Of a stretch of 64,000 nt of DNA, positions 13,912-25,400 are shown piece by piece. The notes beneath the pieces were generated by a model. The model was not told the DNA's origin and searched no databases. It saw only the letters and a program-made list of their open reading frames with translations. How positions within the stretch are numbered: the first letter of the stretch is position 1; every line of letters begins with the position of its first letter. This DNA comes from Pterobdella sp. o SKG-2022 (taxonomy: Eukaryota > Annelida > Clitellata > Hirudinida > Piscicolidae). The stretch is from NCBI GenBank assembly GCA_964035795.1, contig OZ038322.1:10556038-10620037 (forward strand), in the 5' to 3' direction. A program made the position numbers and the translations under genes.

Positions 13912-14159
13912 ATGAAAAAAATAGAAACACTTGAAAGTCATAGCCTGGATGAAATGACTCAGAAAGGCGATAAAGTCGAAAACCCTTTGAGTAAGTTTAA
14001 AAAAACAGTATTACTAACATCAAAACAAGCAGGCTCTATTTGGAAGAGAACAGATGAGCTGATAACTAAAATAGAAAGTAATTATTTGCAGTTTTTGCTT
14101 GAATTTAGGCGTTAATTAAAGTGTATGAATGCTTTATTGCAGTTGAAGTCGAAACGTAA
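13912..14159 (+). CDS. Possible small two-exon gene, 60 aa, unknown function
   Basis: ATG at 13912 opens a 67-codon frame of even, charged composition (MKKIETLESHSLDEMTQKGD at its start), unlike the Phe/Ile/Tyr-rich chance frames around it. A donor after 14077 (GAAA|GTAATT) and an acceptor before 14143 (TTTATTGCAG) would remove a 65-base intron in phase. That gives a 60-residue acidic/basic soluble protein ending at TAA 14157-14159. An AATAAA overlaps the stop (14159-14164), which leaves almost no 3' UTR. Unspliced, the frame ends at 14115. No family is recognised, and no transmembrane segment or signal peptide is seen. Confidence 0.35.
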
Positions 14160-16922
14160 TAAATATCTGATGAACTGTATTTATAAAAATATAACTCTCA
14201 AATGAAGCTAATTCCATAATATTATTTTTTTAAATTTTTTAAAAATAAAATATTAACCTAGTTTTTGTAATCTATAAATAAATTATACAACCGATATATA
14301 TATATACATTCCTTAAAATCTACAATGATGACTTCGAGGGATATGCTACTATAGACGATGAGTGTAAGAAAACTAAAGAAGCAGCAGCTATACATGCCAA
14401 AGTAAACATGGGATAAAAATAGCTTCTTTAACGTCAGAAGATAATTTCCATGAAGTTATTTTTAGAAAGTTGCTTCTAAAAATATGTATCTATATATAGA
14501 TCGCGGGAAATTTTGCTAGTTATTTCTAAAAATAAAAGCTTGAAAGTTATAAGTTTATTATTATTTTTTTTATGATAATGAGATGCAATCGATTTCATGA
14601 ATTGAATGACTTTTTTGATGCTTTATTCAGCATTTTAACTTTAAGATAATTAAAGAAATAAAATAATTCTTCTGAATTATTGAAATTTTTTGTACGTTTT
14701 TTAGTCAAACTTTTTAGAATTTAATATTTTTAGAGAAATTCCAATTATAATAAACTATGTTATACACTAAATTCTGTTTTAAACATGGTTCATCAAGTAT
14801 TACTGCCACACCATTAAATTTCATGTTTTTGTATGATCCCTTTTATAAGATTTTCGATTTTATTGATATACAAACATCAGGTTATTAGTTCAAATTATTA
14901 AAGATGCCTTTAGAGGGACAGTAAGCCGCTTAAGTAAAATCTCAAGGATTTCTCTTGTTTTCCCAAGAGTTGTTTTAGTCGGGTTTTGAAAATGGTTTTG
15001 AGTTTATGTTTTTGTGAAGAAGTTTATAGTTTTAGTCTGATTTCTATAATGGGTTCAAATTTTAAATTTTTATGGGATTTTGAATGAGATTTATTTAATT
15101 TTTTTATGTCAAACAAAAGTTTCAAAACTTTGCATTTTACTTTATCAATATTTTTTAGCTCATGAATTATGATATTTATGCAAGTACTTGAAATAAATTT
15201 TTTTAAATTAAATATTTTTTATTGTTCCAAGTTTTTCGAACATAATTTATTGATCAAGTTCTATTCGTTCATGAATGTATAAAATAACTTATCAAAAACA
15301 CACGTCCAAAAATTACGTAAAACATATTATTTATACATTGCATGCATTTAAAAATTTGAAATATTTTCAAGTTTAACCTTGTTCAATTAAAAAATTTATT
15401 TGGGTAATATAACTAGAATAAAATCTTCTACTATAAACTATTGTACTTTTGCAAATGTTTTATGTGCAAAAGATAACTAACACACTAATTTGCATTAATT
15501 TAACCAGAAATGTAAAACATACCATTTAAGCTCCCATGCAAAACAAGAAAAATGCAAAAATAACTCGTTTATTGGACCATTTTTTGAATAGAATTAAACA
15601 AACCGCATAATATTGGTCCATTACTTAACATCAATCCAAAGTTTTATTCATAAGCAAATCGAAAGACGCCATAGAAGAACGCTAGTCTCCATCCTTATAT
15701 ATTTCTCTTAGTATCACTTCTACGCATGTATCCATTCTCACAAAAAATTCTGTATACTTTCATGTTTTGTAATTATTTCATATGAAGTTATTCGAAAATT
15801 TTTTAATTAATGGTTTATTTTTTCCATAGTATAATATAAAAAACATACTTTTGATTTTTCAGAACAAAATTATATAAGCGAGTTTATTATATATTTGAAT
15901 AGATTATTTCATTTCAAATTCAAATAAAGAGTATGTTTTGTCAAAAATTTCATTTTTAAAAGTTTTACACAAATATATAAAAGGTTTAGGAAGGATGTAC
16001 CAAATAAACTAAATGAAAATGAAAGAAACTTTAATAATAAAAACCAAAGATTGTGGATATGAGATTGGACAAAACTTATCAAAATGGCGGGATTAATAGA
16101 TAAAAAAGAAATAAAATTTTATAGTGATCGGGTAAGGCAAATTGATGTTTAAGGGGCACTGGGTATTGGATTGCATATGCGCATATGAGACACTATACAA
16201 AAAAAGCACGACAACCAGGGGCTATTTTTAGAAGAGTGTATAATAACACATGATTTTCTGGACGCAACCTCGAAGCCGATTGGTCGAGCAGACAGTTGTA
16301 CGTCACAAGGAGGCGTGGTTTGTAGTGACGTCAGTGCACTTGTTTAAAAACACGCTAATGATAGCTAAGCTATCTGGTAGCTTATATATTATCGCTAGCT
16401 TTTGCTTGTATTTCTTTGCTTTATAATCCTTTTAAATCTCACAATTAATAACCGATTTTAATATATTTATAAAAAATTCCCCTTTATTTGATAATTTTCA
16501 TATGTATTTCATGTTTGTTTGATTTCATAAGGCTTGGCGTTATTCAGAGTGAAATAAAATAATACAAAAAGAAATAAGTAGACTGCACAGATGGGTTGCG
16601 TCATTAAAAAAATTAAAAATATGTGTGCTTGACGTGGTGACCAGCCAGTTATGATCACATAATCACATCTATATAGTTAGATTGTTTGCAAGATAGTGAT
16701 TTTTTGATCAATATTGTATGGAAAAACTATAACCATTTCAATAAGATCAAAAGCAAAAATAAAAAAATCAAATATGCAATAATTGAAATTCTGACATGAT
16801 CATTTTACATAGTTTCAATGGAATTCATATTTTCATTAAAAAGTTTTAGTCAAAAAAACTTTATGTACTTATCAAGCATGAAAAAGCACAATTTTCTTTA
16901 GAGGAAATTAGATGGAAAATTT
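14160..16922. other. Intergenic region with one short coherent frame and a GC-richer patch
   Basis: A 35-odd residue frame (ending at TAA 14414-14416) reads coherently but has no recognisable partner exon. From about 16140 to 16400 the sequence becomes clearly less AT-rich and holds CRE/CCAAT-like motifs (listed separately). The rest shows nothing beyond AT-rich filler. The last part is 3' flank of the minus-strand MIF gene. Confidence 0.4.
16279..16333. promoter_or_regulatory. Cluster of CCAAT and CRE-like motifs
   Basis: Within 55 bases there is an inverted CCAAT box (ATTGG, 16279-16283), a CRE half site ACGTCAC (16300-16306), a GC-type box GGCGTGG (16312-16318) and a full palindromic CRE TGACGTCA (16326-16333). 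GC content is well above the surroundings. This density of bZIP and NF-Y type sites is typical of a promoter. The nearest genes do not start here: MIF ends at 16923 on the minus strand and the 13912 frame starts 2.3 kb away. It may serve an unseen transcript or sit inside a repeat. Confidence 0.35.
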
Positions 16923-17529
16923 TCAAATCTTGTTTTCTTTTCTGAGTCGAGCCATGGTTAGGTGGCCTGCAGCATAAGGCTCAATTGGGTGGAAAATAAG
17001 GGTGATCCTGTGGAACAAAAAATAATTTTAAGTTATGAAGATTGAAAATAACTGAATTATACCTCTCTTCTTTTATATTCAAAGTCTTAGCAAAATACTG
17101 GTAAAAATGTGGCACATATTTTTCATTTTTAACTTCATCAAACACTCCAATTGACCAAATGTCTACAGTTGCTGTGGGTTCATCTCCTGTTCCTCTCCAT
17201 ACTTTTGCATCAGTTTCCAACCTTACAGATACCAACTAATAAAATAAAAAAGATTTTCAAAAAATAAATTATTTTGTGAAAAACAACAAGAATACCAAGT
17301 ATTTATAGTTAATTATGAACTATCAAAATAAATCATTATATAGAAAAATTCAAACATCTTCAGGCTTATTAAGTACGTCCGCAACTACTTTAACCAACCC
17401 CTTCCCAAAGTCTTTTGGAACTTTTGCATCTGGAAGGGTGGTTGAAACAGCACACACCGGCTTATTTCTTTTGACAACTTGATTGAGTTTTGGAACCTGA
17501 AGCCTCAAAACGTTTCTAAGCAATGCCAT
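16923..17529 (-). CDS. MIF/D-dopachrome tautomerase family protein with mitochondrial-type leader, complete
   Basis: Three exons (17529-17356, 17235-17063, 17007-16923) join in phase to 143 residues. Residues 24-33 (PVCAVSTTLP) align without gaps with the N-terminus of mature MIF/DDT. Proline 24 sits at the catalytic Pro1, the conserved lysine is kept in LNKPED (MIF Lys32 position), and the SIG motif is kept in WSIGVF. The C-terminus (RITLIFHPIEP) resembles DDT more than MIF. Unlike normal family members, which start Met-Pro, it has a 23-residue extension beginning MALLRNVLRLQ. The extension is rich in Leu, Arg and Lys, with no acidic residue, like a mitochondrial presequence. Known family activity is keto-enol tautomerisation plus cytokine roles. 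A mitochondrial role here is inference. The start is the only in-frame ATG near the exon. Confidence 0.88.
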
Positions 17530-18136
17530 TTTTTAAAAACTCTAAAAAAAAAGCTCTTATAAAATACCTTTGATCCTCAAACGTGATTGGCTTAAAGATT
17601 AGTAAAAGTAAACGAATGTTAATATAATATTTTTCAATAAAAACTAATATTTATTCAACAAAAAGTTTGAAAATAGTTTCGGGTTTAAAAACAAGATTAT
17701 AATCGTCTAAAACAATTCAAATAAAACATCTCCCTCAAATGGCATGATGAAGGTGAAAAGTAAATCAATTTTAAAACTTCAAAAACGCTCAATTAAAGTT
17801 GCCAGTTTTTTTCATTACTTTTGATTATTGACTCATTAAAATTATTTTTTTTCGTGTCGTAGTCACGTTAAATGTTATTAAAAATCAGCAAAACCTTGAG
17901 AATTGGTAGTATTTCTACATTTAAAGTTTAGGCTAATAGTTCATTTTGATGAAAATCAGTACACCAACTCTTTTTGGTTATTCTCAATTATATAATTACT
18001 TGACTTCGTAACACTTTGTGAATCTATTTTTATTTATTTTTCTAGAGTGATGGTCTTTTTGGAGTTAGCACGTGAAAAACATACTATTTTTAGTTCTTAA
18101 TTAAAAGGTGAATTGAAAATAGTTCTGACTCAAAAA
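17530..18136. other. Short intergenic gap between MIF and the NEK2-type kinase
   Basis: Both flanking genes are on the minus strand, so this gap should contain the MIF promoter and the kinase 3' UTR. No repeat, RNA gene or clear promoter motif was seen. Confidence 0.5.
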
Positions 18137-21100
18137 TTATACTTTTTCATTATCGGTGTTTGTTGAAACCAACGCTTTTTGTTGTGAAGTGTTGACGCTA
18201 GAAATATAGCTTGACCAGCGAGATTCTGGTCTATCAGAACTTGAAATCAATGTAGAAGTCTGGTTATCCGACTCTAACCTGTATTTTTCAATATCCAAGA
18301 GTTTTCGATATTCAACAACAAGTTTGTTGGCTCTGAAAAGCAAAATTTTATATTAAATCACTGATATCAATGTTTGGAGTATGATCGTAGACTTCATAAT
18401 TTTATATTTGTTAAGAATATTATTGTTTTCAATGAGAGTAAGAATTTTCTTTGCATTATTTAAAGTAACTAAATAATGTTTACTCCGTTTCATCTGGTTC
18501 TAAAAGTTTAGCAACTATCAAATCTCAATGTAAATTACTTATTAAAATAACTATTCAAAAAATATAATAATAATAAAAATAATAATAATATGAACTACTT
18601 ATATAGCGCCTCTATGCATCGTCAAAGGCGCTCTGTTATGAACTGCTAAAAAATAGGTTTTCAAGCTTCTAAGAAAAATAGGATAGAGGAAGATTAAAGT
18701 TTAGAAAGAATAGAGTTCTAGATAAGTGGACCAGAAAAGGAAGAAACAGTTTTAGCGTAAGAATGAGAAAGCGATAAAAGACTTTTTCTAGTTCAAAAGT
18801 CCACACCGTTTTTATTTATCAATTGTTCACCTTATTGTAATATGACTAGACTTTTCCAACATCTTTGACTCACGTTTGAAACATTTTTGTCCTAAATTCC
18901 TAATTAAGAAATCATTTCTGTCATCAACGTTGGTCTGATAACGCCACACATTGCAAGGCGTAAGTATTTTATTCCTTTACCACATCTTTCTTGAGTTCAA
19001 AAACTATGGTTTCTTGAAGTAGTTGAACTCATTCTTACATTTTCCCAAAAAAGTTAGTCGTTACACAAAACCGATCGAAACAATATATGAAACATATATA
19101 ACAAAATTACTCAGAGATCTTTCGATTAAGAGAATCCTCAAGAGCTTTGCAATTCTTTTCTCTTTCTAAGAAAAAATAGTAGAATGGAATAAATAAAAAA
19201 TAAAGTTTTATAATGACTTCAAATACAAAATAGTAATAGAAATCAAACCATCAATTCTTTTATTTCGTTTGTTAACATCATGTTCCCTTTTGAATAACTC
19301 TTCTTCTTTCTCATTCAATTCCTTCATGCGTTTGTTTACTTCATTTCTCATAACAACCATTTCTTTTTTCAACTTTTCAATTTCTTCGGAACATTGTGTT
19401 AAAGTTTCTCTATTGATTGCACCAGCTTCAACAAGTTTTGAATAGAGCTTCCCTTCTTGTTCTTCGTCTAAATTTTTTCCTCTTGTATCTTTATTTTCAG
19501 GCGTTTTCAAATTGATTCTTGACTGTTTACTTTTTTTGGTAGTTGGCTTTACTTTTGACAATTCTTTCTGTTTTCCTTTAATACTATGCACAATTTTTTT
19601 GTTGAAGCCATTGAAGTTATGTGTGCTCAAGAGGTTGGTGATGCTTGGCCTCTTACTAGCCTGACGTACAAAAAGACAGCTTATTATTCTAATCAATTAA
19701 TTTTTAATTCTACATTCAAAATCTTACCAATTATTAATATTTAATTTTATATAGACTTATATAAACAAACCATGAAATGATATTTTAAGATTTAAACATC
19801 AGCTAAGTTCAAAATAAAACAAATTACTTCACGTTTTGAGCAAAAATTTATAGAGACATCAAAATCTTTTACGAGAAATTCAATTTCGTAACCTCTAAAG
19901 TCAGCAGGTTGTAGATGAGGGATGATAACTCATCACTAAAATTTTCTGGTATTTTGTCATACCTAGAAAGCATTTTATTTATTCATTTAGTAGGGATGAG
20001 ATTTTTGACGCTTGGTTTTTATCTTTAATATTAATGCCTACACATAAGAATGTCTATTAGTATTTGTCACTAAATTCACTGACTTTCCAGTGCATATTTT
20101 GGCAGCCAGTTCCATTTGATTGGCTGCAAGGAAAGGAGGACGAAGGCAACATAGTTCATACAACAAGCAGCCCAGAGCCCATAAATCCGTCTTTTCATCG
20201 TACTCACTGCCAGAAATTTGCTCCTTCAACGGTTAATAACATTTTGCAATGAGACCCTTTACGACGGAATGAAACATGAAATTTAGCAGTCAGAAATATT
20301 TAAAAGTCGTAGCCTATTAATTTGAAGAGCATAAAATTTTAAAAATGTGTTCGTTAGTTTTGGAAAAAACTGAGTAAAACTATCAATCACAATTGTCATT
20401 AAGCAAAAAAAAACGACTGAATAAATGATAAACAAATTCAACTAGGTTGAATAAATTCAAGTTTATTCAATATAATAAATATTATAATTTTCAAAATTAA
20501 ATAAAATAGAAATGATATCACAAACGGGAGACATGTAGAGCGGGGTGCCAACATATGTTTTAGCAAACGATGTGTCATGTTTCAATACTCTAGCCAGTCC
20601 AAAGTCGCCCAACTTGACGTTAAAGTTGCTATCGAGGAATATATTCGCAGGCTTGAGATCTCGGTGTAAGACTGTCGTTTGGTTAAGTGTTTTAAGTAGA
20701 TATATTCAATTACACAGCGTGTGAAATTGTTTTTAGAAGGGTTCCAATATAGAGAAAAACAAACTTGATTTTCCATACTTAGACCTTGAATGACATTCTT
20801 TTATGGCAGTAGCCAGTTGGTATCCCATCCTCCACACCAGCCTCTCTTCTACTTTGCTTCTGAATTAATTAAAAAAAACCATAATAAGAATTTTGATTTC
20901 CACTCTATATTTAGACATTTTTTGGAAGATTTTTGTATCATGAATGGAAATTCGAAAACTTCGTACTCTTCACCTATTATATATATATTGATTAACATAA
21001 TCGGTTTTTTACATGCGAAAAACTCCCACAATACTTTTATTCGTTAGAAATGCTCATTAGATTACGTACCATAAGCACAATAAACTTAAATGTTTTCTTA

Positions 21101-22057
21101 TAAACGTAAAAGAGAGTAGTATAATTTCAAAATTAAAAGTAATAAAATATCTGAAATTTTTGACATTTTTGATGTTATCCACACAGTCGATGAAACTTAT
21201 GACCCACCCCTTCTTCCTGGTTTTGCTTATAAAGGTAGCCAAGTCTCCACCTTCACAATACTCCATCACTAAATATAAGATGCACATACGTTTGTCGATT
21301 ATTCTGTCAACGTACCTTGAAAATGACTTAAACTGATATATTTAATTTATCTTCAGTCGATAAAATATATGTTTACAGCTTTTATATTGAATTTTCTAAA
21401 ATAACTTTAAATGTGTGGAAAATATGAAAAAGAATACCTAACAATATGTTCATGCTTCAACTCCTTTAAGAGGTTCACCTGAAAAAATAACCGGACATTT
21501 TTTGAAACTATTAAGCTAAGCGTGTTAATTTGAATTTTGAATTTTTTTTTTCAAATATTAACTTCGGAAACGAGCATCTGTTTCTGACTCTCATTGGTTC
21601 CTGAGTAATCCAGTTCTTTCCACACAAAAACCTGAAATAATATAACTAGGTTTTTATCAGTCTTTAGTTTGCAAGTTTAAAAAATATTTGTCCAAAAATT
21701 TAATTAAAATTTGTTTTTTTTATTTAGTGTTTTTTTCATAAAAATTATTTAATAAACATAAAGTGAAGTTAAGGAACCTTAAAAATTTTATTTTCAAAGA
21801 ACGAAAACTTAGTACAAAGTTGAACGATAACAAGCATTTTTAATAATGTCTTAGTTTGCGCAACTTTTATACTTTGAAAATATAAAAGTTGCGCAAACTA
21901 AGACATTATTAAAAAATACAAACACTAGCCCAGGAATGTAAACCTTTTTATCTCTTTTTCTTAAAACTTTCCGTACAGTTCCATAAGAACCAGAGCCGAT
22001 AGTATTCAATATTTCAAAGTCTTCAACAATTGTGGAGTTTTTATCGTTGGGAACCAT
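18137..22057 (-). CDS. NEK2: NEK2-type NIMA-related serine/threonine kinase, complete
   Basis: Eleven exons (22057-21944, 21631-21563, 21478-21438, 21315-21208, 20859-20765, 20671-20526, 20223-20084, 19962-19893, 19660-19249, 19165-19111, 18332-18137) join in phase to 481 residues. The kinase domain (about 12-275) has the glycine loop GSGSYGTV, the VWKELDY lysine, hinge [12 protein letters not shown], catalytic [18 protein letters not shown] and the activation segment [16 protein letters not shown]. The last two are nearly identical to vertebrate NEK2. The C-terminal part has a basic linker, then a coiled coil (about 335-440, [20 protein letters not shown] onward), as in NEK2 where it drives dimerisation. 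In vertebrates NEK2 acts at the centrosome to separate it before mitosis. I see no KEN box near the short C-terminus. An adjacent divergent promoter is shared with NADK2. Confidence 0.93.
18555..18790 (-). repeat. SINE-like repeat with paired GCGC tail and ATT-rich end
   Basis: Read on the minus strand, the motif AGCGCCTTTGACGATGCAT is followed by AGAGGCGCTATATAAG and then an ATT-rich tail (18563-18595). This is the usual 3' end of a family of short interspersed repeats. The 5' limit is uncertain. It lies in the intron before the last kinase exon. Confidence 0.4.
21837..21915. repeat. Perfect 35-bp inverted repeat (hairpin) in NEK2-type intron 1
   Basis: The arm at 21837-21871 is exactly complementary to the arm at 21881-21915, with a 9-base loop (CTTTGAAAA). 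The core of the arm reads TTAGTTTGCGCAACTTTTAT. A transcript of either strand would fold into a 35-bp perfect stem. It lies 29 bases inside the donor of exon 1 (exon ends at 21944). Confidence 0.95.
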
Positions 22058-22467
22058 TATACTTATAAAAGGTTAATGTAAAAAAAAAATAAAATTTATT
22101 ACTTAATATCTTAGTTGAAAAAAATAAACTTCGCTTAAACTAAAAATTAATATCATAAACGTTTCAATAAAAGGCTAAAGACTAAATATAATACAGGTTA
22201 AAATACCTTTATAGTTGAACAAAAAAATATTTTTAGCCTATTAAATAATTTTTAGCGAAAATATTTATTTCAATTTTTCGAATTTATCAAAGTAAATTAA
22301 AAATAATAGTTTTATCTAAAATTAAAAAAAGCAAAAAAATAAAATATTTAAAAAAAACTCTATTTTTTTAAAAAAATAGTTTATTGTAATATTAACTGTG
22401 ATAGTAATAAAAAAAATTATAAATTTTAGCAAAAAAGTTAATTTGTAAAAGTGAATTTTGCGCATAA
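22058..22467. promoter_or_regulatory. Divergent intergenic region between NEK2-type kinase and NADK2
   Basis: The two start codons face away from each other across 410 bases, so both promoters and 5' UTRs must fit here unless distal non-coding exons exist. The sequence is very AT-rich with long A and T runs. I see no clear TATA box, initiator or CCAAT motif. Confidence 0.55.
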
Positions 22468-25400
22468 ATGGAATTTTTCGGTTACCGGAGTTGCAAATGG
22501 TGGAAAACAAGAAAAATTATGTTCAAAAAATACATTTTAAGTTTTTTCTCAAAAAGTTTTGATTGCAATCAAAAAAGCAATTTATATATTTCTAAACGTT
22601 TCTTATCTAATGACACAATTAGAGTTCAGGACTTTAATCTTAAAAGAGCTATAATTGTTAGAAAAGTTACAAGATATGAATATGAAAAGTATATTTTGAA
22701 GCCGAATCTTGCAGAAAATGATCTCAAGAAATATGTAGGTATTTTAAATTTGGTATTCATACCGCCTTATTCTAATAAAATAATTTCAGATCAATAACAA
22801 AGGTTCGAACTACGATTTTTTGTTAGTTCGCCATCAGGAATATGTCAAAAATCTCATACTTCTCAAAAAAGCTTTTGAGTAAGATTCTTAGTCAATTTTT
22901 CAAATATTGTACAAAAAAACAAAGCAAATAAGTAAAGTTTTATAGATTCAACATGAAATACATGAATTAAGATGCAATGAAGTTTTTTTCAAGTCAAACT
23001 CAAGTTTATCAAATTATCCATACATATGTTTATATACATCCCTTAGTAATGTTACTTAAACACACAAAGAGCATTTTGAAATTTCAATTAAATTAATTTA
23101 ACACTCAAAAAATCATTGAACTTTTACCAATTTAAAGTTTCAAAATTGATTTTTGGTCAATCTGAGATTATTACTATGAATATTCAATTATCACTCATCT
23201 CATTTTTAATAACATTTTATACATTGTTTTCACAGAAAAAGGAACATTGAGTTTAAAATATTCCAGAGGTATAATTTCAGACCTGAATTTGTGCAATGGG
23301 CAGATGCAATAGTTTCACTGGGAGGAGATGGGACATTTTTATTGGCTGCAACCATGATACAGCATCCAAACAAACCTTTGATTGGATTCAATTCAGACTT
23401 AACAAGGTTGTTTCATCATAATCATCATTTTGTGTCTGTTCCCATGCTGGCATGGGTTAAACACTATGAAATAGAACAGAAAATCAGCAAATATGTGTTT
23501 ATGAGTTTTGATTTTATTCATTTTTCATAAATTAAGTTTTCTTATTCGTTTTGAATATGAAATTTTAAAATTTTTACAGGTCTGAGGGATTTTTGTGCTT
23601 GCCTCATGAACATTCTGTCAATCCTGATAAGACTTTGGATAAATTAACCAAGCATGAATTTTCGTAAGTTTTTAAAGATTAAAAATTATAATTAATTTCA
23701 ATATAAATTCATTTAAATAATGTTAATTTTTTAATTATTATCTTTTGTATCAATAAAGTTGGTTCAAAAGAACCAGGATTCGACTTAAAATTGAGGGTGA
23801 ACTGGAAGAGAGTCATTTCAATTTGTATGATGACACCAAGGAAGTCTTTCTACAAGATATTTCTGATTTTGAAGACAGTACAAACATTAGTCAAGCTATC
23901 AACTTCAACTCAAAAAAAATTCAAAGACAAAAGAACTTTTTGAAGAGGTCTTCAAAAAAGCGCCATTTCCCAATATTATCACTTAATGAAGTTTTCATTG
24001 GTGAGAAGCTCTCAGCAAGGTAAGATTTTTTTTCAGTTTTTCTTAATGAATTGATTATAAAGCATTAAAAATATTTTTAAAGTTATTTCTAGAGTTATTA
24101 ATATTTTTTTTCATTTTTCAACTTAATATCTAATAAATTGATTAGGATTAATTAAACGCAGGGTATCTTATTATGAATTATCTATTGATGGGAGTGTTGC
24201 AGAAAAACAAAAGAGCTCTGGTATTAAAACAATTTTCTATAGACCTTCCTGTATTTCACATAATTTACATTTCGATATTTTTAGTAAAACCTGACTTGAC
24301 CATATATGCATTTGCATTGTTTTAATATATATATGTTCGTGTTTATCCTATGTTTATAGGCATCACGTTTTTAACAAATTTTCTCCATATTTTCCTGTCT
24401 TGAAACATTTCTTCTATTTGTTCTGAGTTTAGGTTTGTGTCTCTTAAGATAGTCTTCCACCATGTAAGAGGGGGTCTTCCTCGCTTTTTTTTCAGGTCTT
24501 TTTACTTCTTCTAGAGCCTTGAATGCAGGAGTTTCTTCTGGGAGTCTTATCAGATGCCCTAACCTGTTGAGGCCCCTTTTTTTTTATTTTCGAGCTCCAT
24601 GGTGTGTCTATTTTTGATATTTGATATTAGTCGATGTTTGAATTAGTTTTAGGCCAACGAATATTAATTATTTGTCTTAGGAGTCTTCTATGAAACGCAT
24701 TTATCTTATCTTCTTGCGTTTGTGTTAATACCCATAGCTTGCTGTTTTATGAAAAAACACTTTCTGCGTATGCTTTGAAGATCCGTATCTTGTGGTCTAT
24801 ACTTATTTTTTTTACTGGTAAAGATATGGTTGTGCTTTTTTATTGTGTTTATTGTTTGTATTTTTCTGTTTTCTATGTCAGTGTTGTTGTTTATGTAGCT
24901 TCCTAGGATTTTACATTTTTTCCATTTTTGAGATGAGGTAATGCTAGGAATTGAATATTCTTCAGATTTTTTTATATTTATTTCAAGGTTGTATTGTGTT
25001 AACTGTATTGGTATTTTTGATTTGGCATTTTCTATGTGTTGTTTTGAGGTTGTAACCCAGGTGATATCATCTGCATATTTAGGTTCAATAAGGAATTTTT
25101 CATTGTTGGGATTTTCTTTTGCTTGTAGACTATTGAGGCATGAGGCTAGCTAAAATATAAACAATGTGGCGCTTAGGCAGTCTCCATGAATGATGCCTGT
25201 GTTGGTTTGGATTTTTTTCGCTGTGGTGTTTGTCAACTTTGTAGCGTTGTTTCATTTATAAGAACGCTAAGTAAAAACATTTCATCCAACTCCAATATTT
25301 TTTCAAACTGTTCAAGTAGCACTTTTCTGTTAATTGTGTCAAAGGCTTTTGACATATCAAGCATTAAAATATATATTTTGTAGAAGTACGATAGCCTGAA

